Source: Chloromonas sp. AAM2
Taxonomy: Eukaryota; Chlorophyta; Chlorophyceae; Chlamydomonadales; Chlamydomonadaceae
DNA: 16,140 bases
NCBI GenBank assembly: GCA_004335635.1
Contig: QAXH01005285.1
Span: 5,126-21,265, forward strand
Reading direction: 5' to 3'
Shown here: positions 1 to 9,199 of the stretch, piece after piece
Numbering within the stretch: position 1 is the stretch's first letter
Layout of the letters: each line of letters opens with the position of its first letter
The notes under the pieces: model-generated
The model's database searches: none
What the model was told of the DNA's origin: nothing
What the model saw: the letters and a program-made list of their open reading frames with translations, nothing else
Translations under genes and position numbers: made by a program

Positions 1-319
1 TACAAAAATCATCCAATTCACATCATGGCCCAAGCAGGGCTCAACTGCAGACCTCAACTGCAAGTGTCTACTCGGTCAAGGTGCACAGTCTGCAAGTGCC
101 TGTACTCCAGCTGATGCCACGCATGTCAATGGCAATAGGGGCTGCATTGGCAAGGCCAAGCCAACAGTGTGTGCATGTAAGGCCATGTCATCAGGTCACT
201 GCCAGGTCATTTCTTGGATTTCTTCGTCGGTTTCTTCGGTTTCTCACCCATGCACCCATCCTTTCGACTTTTGAGTATGCAATTGTGTAGATCTTACCGA
301 GCCCGTCACGATGGCATGC

Positions 320-324
320 TTACA
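320..324 (-). terminator. Candidate poly(A) signal TGTAA for the P450 gene
   Basis: The minus strand reads TGTAA here, about 185 nt past the P450 stop codon. TGTAA is the usual polyadenylation signal of chlorophycean algae, so this fits the inferred host. An AATAAA on the same strand at 450-455 is an alternative. A five-base motif occurs often by chance, so cDNA is needed to decide. Confidence 0.35.
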
Positions 325-389
325 GACTCAATCAGACACCTGGCTGGCCACCAAATGGATTTTCCAAATCAGGTCAAAATTTTCCTCTA

Positions 390-414
390 CCCCCCTTACC
401 CCCCCCCTTACCCC
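390..414 (-). repeat. C-run tract; four G-runs on the P450 sense strand
   Basis: The plus strand shows runs of 6, 9 and 4 C separated by TTA. On the minus strand this gives G4-TAA-G9-TAA-G6. It lies about 94-118 nt after the P450 stop, so it would fall inside the 3' UTR if the TGTAA at 320-324 is used. The G9 run can supply two G3-4 tracts, so a four-tract quadruplex is possible. That is inferred from base runs only. Confidence 0.5.
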
Positions 415-507
415 TCCGCCATAAACCATCTCAGAACGGCCTGAAACATTTTATTTAAGCCTCCCAAAGGGTAACTAAGCCAACCCCGTGAAGAAAAGGG
501 GTCACTC

Positions 508-3500
508 CTAACTAGGGTCTGTCTCGTTTGCTCCCCTCCTGCTTTGTACTAATATTGTCGCTGTCCGCTTCTCACTGCGCTTTTGCACGTGCAGCAGAAC
601 CTTGTTGGGCGAAAACGTCAGACCAGTCCTCGCGGCAGGCGCAGGAGCACCCGGCACAGGTTTGAACGTGAAGTGCTGCATGAGACGCGCTATGGTCATG
701 CACACCTCGAGTGACGCGAACTTGTAGCCCACGCACATCCTGCACAAACGCATGGCGCACGGAATACGTGTGGGATCAATCGGAACAAGTCCTTGGAATT
801 TGCGCGACTACTGCCAGCGCGTCAGGGGCGCATGTCTGCCTGCACGCGCCCATGCACGTGAAGCATGAGCTGCCTGCCACTGCCTGGACCCATACCTAAA
901 GAGATCTGCCTTAACTGACCTGGGTCCTGCACCGAACGGCATGAATGCATTGGGTGTGGCTGGTGCGAGGTCTTCATTGCCCGGCTGCATGTGGCGCTCT
1001 GGCAGGAACTCCAAGGGGCGAGGCCACAGGGAGGGGTCACGATGGTAGGAGTACCTGTGTGGCATGCATGGGGACCAGGGGACACGATGGCAAGTTGGAT
1101 TGGCACAGGAGTTGAGTTGGCCCCAGGCAGGATTTGCGTGGAGTTTCTTGCTTCATCCGTCTTCAGTGTGAGGAAGCAAACCAGCGACTGGACAGTCTTT
1201 TCAGTGCTCAAACACTCTGACTGTCAAGTATATTGCCATGTGAGCTGCGCCTAAGGCAGCCGACCAGGTATGGTCGCAACGTTACTCACAGAGGGACAAA
1301 GATGAAGGAGCCCACCGGCAACCTGCAAGCAAGCAGACGGCCAGAGCACACTTTGATGTTCTTGCATGTTGACACCAACTAGGATGTTCAACCCGGCTCT
1401 GCCACAGGGCCAAGGAGTTCCTAGCCACCTCTCAGACAGTCTGGCCTCGCTCGCCCCCTTGCCTCTCTCTCAATGCCCCCTCTCTCAATCCCCACGCCCC
1501 CTTGCCTCAATGCACATCGGCTTGCTTGCCGTACTGCACTAACACCCTGCCTGCTTGCTGTACTCACACTTTGCCATCTCCCACATCGAATGGCTCCTCC
1601 ACCACCTCCCTGACTGCCCCTGCTGCGGGGGATGCCAAACGCATGCTCTCCAGAAGCACAGCATTGGCGAAAGGAAGGCTATCCAAGTCGTCCAGCTGAA
1701 CATCCTGAGCACCAAGCGGAAAGAAGATGGTGCTCAGGATGTGTCTCATGCACGAGGGTTGTCCTTACCACCTTGCGCTTACTCTGACTGCGTTCTTCTT
1801 GTTGATAGCCCACCTTTCCTTGCAGCACGGTGTCCACCTCTCGCTGTGCCCTGGCCTGTGCGTCCGGATTGTGCGCCAGGAAGTGCAGCGACATGGCAAT
1901 GGTAGTGCCAGTGGTGTCATACCCAGCAACCACATTGGAAATTGCCTGGAAAGCAAAGGCAGCAGGCATTAGAGTGGAACATTATTGAGTGCAATCTTCC
2001 GGCTTACGGGTTACTTAGGATATCAGTAGTGGAAACAACAAAACAAGGTCGGCAATTGTGCACGACGTGTGGTGCGACGACCTCGGGCAGGTCGGCCGAG
2101 TGATCGAGTAGGGGTTAACGGCCGTTTCATCGACCTTTGTCAGAACTGTACACTTAGCCGCATGTCAGCGCTGCATTCCCGCCTTCAACTCACCAGACCC
2201 GTGGCTTCGAAGTCCTCAAGGGTATCGTCCGGGGCAAAGTCTTCGCCACTCAGCAGCCGTGCCAGAAAGCCCTGATCGCTGTAGACACCACAAGAAAGCT
2301 TTGGCCGTTACAGGTTCTGATAGTGCACTGCGTGGCTTTTGGCAGAAGATGGCAGAAGAGTTCAACATCGAGCTTGCACCAGAGCACACAAAACATACAC
2401 ATGCTCAAGCGCTGGAGCCAGAGGAAAACACGAGGCCTTGCCTGGACGTAGGCAGCACATCAGCAGCAGTTTGAAAAGCAGCGCTAGAGCGCCCTGATCG
2501 CTGCGCGTCATTGCCAGACGCGCAATCAGTGAAAGGCATCTGGTCGCGACGATTACAGGAGGACTCCAGGATGAGTCGGACAGAGCGGGAGCGGCTCTGG
2601 ACCAATCTAGGAAGCCTTGCGCGTTGAATGCGATGCACTGTGACCCTATGCCTCACCATGATGTTCGCAGGCTGAAACCATGCTTCAGTTACACGCACGG
2701 AATGCGGCGTCTTCTAGATACCTGATGGCGCTTGCTGTCTCTGCCTGTCCTGCCTTGATCGCCAGTGTCCGCTTCTTCCAAGAATCCATCATGACCTTGC
2801 AAGCTTCTGTGAGGCCTTTCATTGCCTGCACACATTCGCACATACGTTGCCTGCCTTTGATCTGTGCCATGCTGGATTGACCCTGGATTGTGCCCAGCTT
2901 GATGCGTAAAGCGTTGTGCCAAGCCAGCCGCAGCCTACCTTCGTTCTTGCGGCATTACTGGCGTTCTTTAGTATGTGTCCAGTTCGACTCCACTCAAGAC
3001 CGTAGCTCTTGCAATCGCAACTACCATGCATGAGCTCGTGAATGCCAGTGATGCGCCCAGAGTACAAGTGTGGTGTAATCCCAATCACCAACACGGCTTG
3101 CCTACCTTCCTCTCTGTCTTTAGGCGCTCTCCTGGTAGCACATGTGATACCAGGGACAGGAGAGGATGGAACCTAGGAAAGAGCAACCCCTGCAAAGGGA
3201 CGACACAGCGTGTCTACTGTGGAGGAAGAGACACGTGGCGGCTATCATAAGTTATTCCCAGGCCCACCAACGCACCAAACAGTTGTTGGGCTGCTTCCTG
3301 GTTGCTGATTCGTGGGGCTAGAAACCCTTCTGAAGCACATACATTCCCCGCCCGTTGTGGGATGATCTCTTTCTGCACGTTGCTTAGGGCGCATGATTGG
3401 CAACTCAGAGTGGTGTGTGTTGGCAAACTTCTTTTCCATTTCAGAACAACTGCACACGCTGCATCAAACTCACAAATGTCGTGTAGATGGTCGCACGTGG

Positions 3501-6500
3501 CATCTCCAACGCGCGCATGGTCGTGATGGCGCATTCAACCAGACGCTGCCCAAACTCCGGGCTGCCGACGGGGTGTTCTAACCACCACTCGCCGCTCTCC
3601 CCCGCCTTGTCAGCCCCGCCCGCCTTGCTCGCCGACACTGGCGCGACAGCATCTGCACACACAATCCGACGTCCCTGGTCAGACTGAGGTACGTTTCAAG
3701 CACTGGTGAGATGTGCAAGTGTACGCTCAAGGTAGCCAACAATCAACTGTGCAAGTGCAGTCGTCACGTCTGAGGCCGATTCTCCAGCAAGACAAATGCG
3801 AGCCCTCGGACGCCTCTGCAACCGGCTTGGCGGACATGACCACAAGGGCCGGATCAAAACTTACGCCCAGCGCCCACACAGCAAGGCACGAAGTGTCGAC
3901 GCCGCCTCAACACTACTGTCCCACCTGCGTTCGCATGGCCTCCTTGACTGGCGCTTGATGCATGCAAGTCCACGCCGAAGGTAGCCCAACCGATCGCGTC
4001 CATTGCCATGGCGTACGTGCACACCTATACGCAGTCGATACCAGAATGGCGCGCTGTATCAGAAAATGTTGTGCCTTGGACAGATCACGAACGCGGTGAA
4101 CCAGTCTCACAGTGACCATGTCGCACATGAGCCAGGGCAGTAGGCCAGGCTTGTCCGACGACCAAAGCCTGCACAAGTGATGCTTTACCGTGCCATGGGC
4201 AGCCTGGACATGACAAACACCTGTCCTGGTGTTGGCTACATGCACATGCACATGTTGCTGAACATACAGGAATAATGGACTGTGGGCGTGCTAGATAGGC
4301 ATCCTGTCTGAACCTTCAGCAACCGGCACGCCCGGGCTGGTTTGGCATCACTTATAATGTTTGTTACAATGTTTGGAGGTCTAGGTTGCCAGATGTTACG
4401 ACGGCTTGGTCAGTGACCGAACAAATGTCATTTGCACCACTGACCTGCACATCGAAAGGCTCGCCAGTAGATGCATACCTGCATGTGGACCATGCAAGGG
4501 AAACGTACTCAGTTAGAATCACCTGGGCTCTGCCAAGCTTAAGTGTTGAAGCACATGCTTAGTCCACCAGCATGTCTTAACGATGCTACGCTGGGGCATC
4601 AGAAATCCAGAGCAAACGCATTGAACTGAAGCCAAACTTGACGGTCAAGTGGATTGTAACAGCATAAGCGCCGAAGGCTGGACATGATAACAACCTTGCC
4701 AAACTGGTCCCTCGCGTGCAACATACTAGCCCTGTTGGTGTCCTTTCTCCGCCCACCTGTCCAGCCTGTCCACCAGTCTTTCCGTGCACCTGGCCACCGA
4801 GGGTGCCTGGGCCAGGAGCGCCTTGGGGTGCATGATGGCCGCCTCAGTGGCGCGGCGACCCAGGCGCCACTGCATGTCAGAAATGCACACACCCATCGCC
4901 CCCAGTGATCACATGGTCAGACAGACTCAATACTACAAGCGACCACCCGTGATGCAGTACAGATTGAATGCAATGAGTGGTGCTGTGGCTCCAATGTGCG
5001 TGAATTAGTATGTGAGAGTATTAGCATGCTCATGCGTGAGGGAGGCTGGCACAGGTTTGGTCAGCTGACAAACAGAAGGCAAGCAGCTGCCCAGTCTGAC
5101 CAACTGCAGTGCCTGGACGATCACATGTTCATGCAGTTGTGCTATCATCAAACAGCCCTGCCTGAGCACCAGGTGGCAAACGCTGGCCGAATTGTGCTGT
5201 CACGTTGACAAGTTGAACCAACGTGGCTGGCAACCCACCTTGGCACCCCATAGCGAGACGAGAATGGAGGACCATATCTTACGGTCCAGCCCTGTCTTAA
5301 ACCCAAGCATGTCCAGGCTGGAGCGCTTGGTGTACTTGTGGAGCACGCGTTTGGCCAGGTCCACGTCACGCACGGTCACGATGGGAAAGGGACCCAGCCA
5401 GAACTGAAGTGTGCGGAGCACAGCAGTTCATAACTCCCACTTTGTAAAATCTTCATTTCCGGCCTTGATGTTTCTGACATGCATGTGTGTGTTTGTGGCC
5501 GGCTTGACGTCAAGCTCAGCACAAGTCCCAGAACAGGCCTCAAGGCGTGACTCCAGTCTCTCGCTCGTTCTATAGAAGGAGCTAGGCCTCAAGCTGCCTG
5601 AGCGCAAAGAGCTGCAAAGCCAGGGATCAGCCGAAAGATACTGTGGAGGAGCTGGGCCTGACGCTATCCAACATCTTCACCTGACCTTGCTACACGTTTC
5701 CAGGCCAGGAGCAATGCCGTCACAAGGTGCAACAATGGTGCACCAAACGAAAAGCATGAGATAAACCCAAAGAGCTGCCTAGTAATGCCCATTAATACGA
5801 TGCAACAGTGCCGGCCTGCACAAACTGCTGCAAAAGAAACAGCAGAGGGTGTGTTGGTACATCTTTTACTACATACCTTGAACAATTTGCCGGTGGTGTA
5901 TTTGCGGTACATCCTGCAAGTCCAAGGGAAGTCAGGACGTGAGGTGCATGCACAATGCGACAGGCAGCGCACCCACCATCACCACTACTATCCAGGTGTG
6001 TCGTAATCCCCTTCACTTGTGGGTTGGACGGGTTGGAGTCCCTCTACAAGAGCTTGGCTACCTCCCCAAGGAGGCGGGTGGTCAACGCTTACAAGGGCAA
6101 AAGGCTCGCACGGCTTGCATGGCTCACCTATCAACGAAAAAGGTGAAATCTTCTGTGGCGATGTCTGGGGCATCTCCCACAATGAATCTGCCCCATCGAC
6201 CAGGGACATGGCGCAGTCTCCAGCGATCTCCAAATTGACAGGCGGCCAGGAACTGCAGGAGTAAACAACAATAGTTCACGTGAACAGTTGTATATACAGC
6301 ATTGGAAACCGTTGTGTCAAGGTTCAAAACACCGACATCTCAAAGTTATGCATGGTGTGGCTGTCTGAACGTCTGATCAGCGCGGCTAGGAACTGCGCTT
6401 TTGATCATGTATTGGGTACCTGTCTAGTAACCCAGCGGTTGCATCCAGATATCGGCCTTCATCGAGATTCCATCGTGCAGCGTTGCACTTCAATATCAGG

Positions 6501-6636
6501 CCGATAACGTGCATAATGCGTGACTTACCAGGCCGCCACCTGCCAAGGCGCAGGCAGACGCCAGTGGGTGCTGTGTAGTCCACTCAAGGATCGCACCCAG
6601 CAACGCCATCATATGAATCATCGATTCCGAGGGCAT
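508..6636 (-). CDS. Cytochrome P450 monooxygenase, complete, 15 exons
   Basis: Heme-thiolate monooxygenase: it activates O2 with electrons from a P450 reductase to oxidise a small lipophilic substrate, which I cannot identify. Exons in transcript order: 6529-6636, 6128-6252, 5877-5913, 5239-5403, 4757-4869, 4111-4168, 3925-4024, 3474-3652, 2722-2825, 2194-2278, 1814-1945, 1568-1704, 1290-1322, 920-1054, 508-739. All introns are GT-AG, all phases match, and the total is 1743 nt (580 aa plus TAG). Residues about 10-43 form a hydrophobic N-terminal anchor, followed by a VPG hinge. C-helix WRLGRR is at 146-151, I-helix AGYDTT at 365-370, K-helix ESMR (ExxR) at 421-424 and FLPER at 475-479. The heme loop FGAGPRMCVG is at 499-508 with Cys506 as iron ligand; an intron splits its Arg codon. 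The start at 6636 is the first ATG after an in-frame stop. The C-terminal half resembles CYP3/CYP711-type enzymes. The F-G region (about 225-330) is poorly conserved and carries an Ala/Gly/Ser/Lys linker, so exon edges there (exons 7-9) are least certain. Family assignment is very sure; subfamily and substrate are unknown. Confidence 0.93.
1290..1322 (-). CDS. 33-nt microexon (exon 13) of the P450
   Basis: It sits between acceptor TTGCTTGCAG and donor GTGAGT. It supplies LPVGSFIFVP plus parts of both flanking codons, exactly the strand segment expected between the ExxR exon (1568-1704) and the exon starting YSYHRDP (920-1054). Without it the protein lacks the usual (I/L)PxGxxVxVP step before the conserved HRDP. 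It enters and leaves in the same phase, so skipping would keep the frame but delete 11 residues. Confidence 0.9.
2826..3473 (-). other. Largest P450 intron (intron 8), possible extra coding at its 3' end
   Basis: 648 nt between exons 8 and 9. It includes a hairpin-capable CCTGGTA...TACCAGG pair at 3131-3154. Upstream of exon 9 the frame stays open to about 2930 and reads LRLAWHNALRIKLG and onward. Exon 9 could therefore start earlier than the strong CAG at 2826-2828, although no good acceptor fits the phase. Otherwise nothing is recognised. Confidence 0.4.
4169..4756 (-). other. P450 intron 5, nothing recognised
   Basis: 588 nt between the C-helix exon (4757-4869) and the short exon reading LWSSDKPGLLPWL (4111-4168). 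I see no repeat, RNA gene or extra exon that fits the flanking phases. Short open frames here (4586-4892) are readthrough of exon 5 or chance. Confidence 0.5.
5404..5876 (-). other. P450 intron 3, nothing recognised
   Basis: 473 nt between exons 3 and 4. Two imperfect GGAGCTRGGCCT words (near 5578 and 5647) are the only internal repeat noticed. No coding segment is needed here, because exons 3 and 4 join in phase to give GKLFK-FWLGP. Confidence 0.5.
5877..5913 (-). CDS. 37-nt small exon (exon 3) of the P450
   Basis: Acceptor GGACTTGCAG and donor GTATGT bound an exon reading MYRKYTTGKLFK, the A-helix 'KYG-kxfk' region of P450s. It joins VD(R) of exon 2 to FWLGPFP of exon 4 and gives the family order with matching phases (2 in, 0 out). 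Skipping it would break the frame. Confidence 0.88.
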
Positions 6637-7870
6637 GCTCCTGCCAAACTCAGAGATCCCCTTGGACTTGCCGGGTGGGTGGAAAACAATACCCTATGCA
6701 AAAACAGTCGACAAGCCCGACAAGAACAGCAGAGACCCTGTCAGGCCAAACACAAGTCTGCTGGGGTGCGCGATGGTACACAGACAACCCGCAACGACGG
6801 TTGGCCGTTATGTTGGCTGCGTTTTGGCCGTTGTGACAGTTCTGCCTTCCATTCCTGCTCATTTGCTGGGATACTTGGGATGACTGGGTGAAGCCAGACA
6901 AGACCAGGAAGACTACAGGGTTGATGTTTAGGTGTATGTGACGTGTATGAGATAATTTTTTGTGCAGGAAGGAAGTGTAGTAGCTGAAGACCAGTTGCGA
7001 CTCATAACTTGTGAGAGGATGACCAAAGCTTTGACAGATTTAGCTGGTCGCACTGTCTTTGCTTTCAACGGAATGCTTTTGGAAGGTGCTTTGTGCCTGT
7101 CAACAGTTGACATTGTAAGGGTTGCCATTTCACTAGCGCTGATACTGACCTTGACCCTGACATTCTTTCAATCCAGTCCATTTATATGGCTAACGAGATG
7201 CTTTCGGAAGGCGTTCTGTGGGGTGATGGCCACAAGGACCTCACCACCCCTTGCTGACACGGTCAGATTCCCCTTAACTAGGAGAAACTTTCGAAATTTG
7301 CGCAAGTAGTTGATGTTTGCGTTGGACGTGCTTCATGGTGTGCACTCCCTCCTTGTGACATAAACTTCTGCCTGCGGCGCCTTCCGTATCCTGCATGCGC
7401 AGGAGGCTGACGGTAGCTCCAGACTGTCAACGCATGGCTGACTGCTTGCAAGAAACTAGCATCTGGTAGCGTGGAATGCCTCCCCAGCATGCAATCTCTT
7501 CCATACACTGCCACTCTTAACTCAGTGGAATTGTGGGAGACGTGCTAATGCTCTCTCATCATTCAGTCACCTTATCCCAATGCCGCGCTCATGCTTGTAC
7601 TCTGCGTCGATAAATAACCTGCTAAAGAATAAGAATAACCTGACCTAACAATCAACCTGCTTAGTTGTGACCGTGTACATATCATTTCTAAAACAATTCT
7701 CAAAGCAGCCGCTTGTAGCACAAGTCGATTCCCAATACATGCCCAATGCATGCCCAATACCACACGCCATCCGAGAAATCCTGGAGAAATATGCAAGGGA
7801 AACGTACTTCATCATCAACGCCGTCTGCTGACTGACGGGTGCCCGGTGCATTGGTGTGACTGTAGACTAC
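6637..7870. other. Intergenic region between P450 5' end and ABC-F 3' end
   Basis: About 1.2 kb. It must hold the P450 promoter/5' UTR and the ABC-F 3' UTR, but I see no clear core promoter and no TGTAA on the minus strand. A TATAAA on the minus strand at 7181-7186 is 545 nt from the P450 ATG, too far to call. The part around 7600-7720 is AT-rich. The one long plus-strand ORF (6962-7309) is listed separately. Confidence 0.5.
6962..7309 (+). CDS. Unrecognised ORF of 115 codons, doubtful gene
   Basis: I do not recognise this protein. The ORF opens just before a good acceptor-like sequence (T-run then TGTGCAG, ending at 6966) and is interrupted by a donor-like GTAAGG near 7115, so part of it could be an internal exon of a plus-strand gene. 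Codons in 6967-7115 favour A/T at third positions (GAA, GTA, TTG, GCT, ACA), unlike the two neighbouring genes. Residues about 50-72 are hydrophobic (VRVAISLALILTLTLTFF). It may be a transposon remnant, an organelle-derived insert or chance. Alternatively it may be untranslated 5' sequence of the P450 read on the wrong strand. Confidence 0.15.
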   Translation: MQEGSVVAEDQLRLITCERMTKALTDLAGRTVFAFNGMLLEGALCLSTVDIVRVAISLALILTLTLTFFQSSPFIWLTRCFRKAFCGVMATRTSPPLADTVRFPLTRRNFRNLRK

Positions 7871-9199
7871 CTAAAGATCTCCAGCCAGCTCTGCCAGCTC
7901 CAGCCAGCGCATCTCCATCTGGTCAACCTTCTCCGATAACTTGGCCAGTTCCAGGCTGGATGCCTCCAGTGCCTTGAAATCGTTTCCTGCAGAGCATGCG
8001 ATTAGTAACAAGTGTCTGTGGGAACTTGATATCGTTCAAGCAGGCAGGCAGGCCAAAAGCATTAACGTAGTTGGGTCATACAACTTGCAACTTTTGAAGA
8101 AATTAATTTATGAACGTAGCTACCGCAACTACTCCCAACGTCGCGGAATGCTAAAGTAATCACCGTAATATAGCTACGGTCCGCACACAGGCGTTAGTGT
8201 AGTATTATTCTGCGGCCGAAACCTATTATACTAAAGATGCCATATCAAACACCTGCATTCATCTTGTCAAGGTTGAACATCTATCGCTCAAGGACAACAA
8301 AATGGTTTACAGGAGCAATGACTCCTGCAACTCAGCAGACTGAGGAGGCTGCACATTCAACCATCGGTATGCCTGGTGTTGTGGCTAAGCCGCACACTGC
8401 CAACTGCTGGCCCGCCAGCGTTCATGTTTGATCAACGTGTGGCAACTATAACTATGAGACTGGTGACTGATGCAGGGCTGATGCCGCTGGTCGCCTGCTG
8501 CCAACGCGTCGCAAACGATGACGAAGGTGACAACTGACCCCATACCGGAGTACATGCTGCCAGCCAGCACCACAACAGCTTGTACAGGTGCACTGCATTC
8601 CACGCACCTTTTGCTAGCTTGGCGACCTTATCCTGCAGCGCATCTCGTTTTTCACTGAGCGCTGCGAACTCTTTGCCCAGCTTCTGCAGGTCAGATCACA
8701 CAACACAATGCACTATACGCTCATCGTACCTTATTGCATGAGGTACAAATTGCATGAGGTACAAATTGCATGAGGTGCAAATGGCACGCACAACCTGGCT
8801 ATTTGAACAGCGTTGGCTGCCAGAGACGCACACAGGTCAGTGACACGGTGAGACTTCAGAGGCCTTGGTTCAAAACTGTCCTGATGCAGACAGAAATGAG
8901 ATGCTGGGCTACAATACTGGGATTCAGGTGCTTACGGACTTGTGCTGTTCGCACCTGATATTCCTGCTGTTCAGCCCATGCCATGGTCGTCCGTTTCTTA
9001 GCAGGTGCGGGCGCAGCCCTCACAGGTGGGGGGCTAGGTGACTGCGCACCTCTGGCGGGCGGCGGGGTGGGCGTTTCGTCCCGGCTCGACTCGGAGCCGC
9101 TGCGGGTCCCGCGCCGCTTCTTGCCGCCCGGTGTACTGCGGTCCCGCACCCGCGCGCCCCCCCTGGCCGGCGCGACACCGCTGACACCGTGCTCAAAGT
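7871..9199 (-). other. C-terminal extension of the ABC-F protein (last three exons)
   Basis: Exons 8955-9199, 8608-8683 and 7871-7986 follow NBD2. The first encodes a low-complexity stretch: basic (GKKRRGTRS), then acidic/Ser, then PTPPPARG and PSPPPVR proline runs, and again basic (APAKKRTT). The next two encode heptad-like, charged helices (EFAALSEKRDALQDKVAKL; LELAKLSEKVDQMEMRWLEL). Uup-type ABC-F proteins also end in a coiled coil, with nucleic-acid binding known for Uup. The charged tail here suggests an RNA or ribosome contact, which is inference. Confidence 0.8.

Larger units (their letters stand above)
1..507. other. 3' flank of the P450 gene, no gene recognised
   Basis: No convincing coding exon is seen here. 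Short open frames exist on both strands but have no recognisable motif or splice structure. The stretch holds the likely 3' UTR of the minus-strand P450 gene, a C-run tract (G-rich in the transcript) and a possible poly(A) signal, listed separately. Confidence 0.5.

Noticed and set aside
1081..1140. Minus-strand segment reading ILPGANSTPVPI as the exon before YSYHRDP
   Set aside because: It looks P450-like at first, but its donors are poor and would leave introns of 31-52 nt. The microexon at 1290-1322 fits the family and both phases.
3270..3345. Possible extra P450 exon reading ISNQEAAQQLFGALVGLG
   Set aside because: A GTGCGT donor is present, but no acceptor gives a phase compatible with exons 8 and 9, which already join in phase.
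4599..4640. Segment reading FNAFALDF as a P450 exon
   Set aside because: No donor follows before the stop, and phases do not fit. The exon at 4111-4168 joins exon 5 correctly.
5239..5283. Alternative end of P450 exon 4 at donor GTAAGA (5277-5282)
   Set aside because: It leaves phase 1, while the next exon (WRLGRR, 4869) needs phase 0. The donor GTGGGT at 5233-5238 gives phase 0 and the expected GAK-WRLGRR join.
7181..7186. TATAAA on the minus strand as P450 promoter
   Set aside because: It is 545 nt from the start codon with no supporting element; it is expected by chance in AT-rich sequence.
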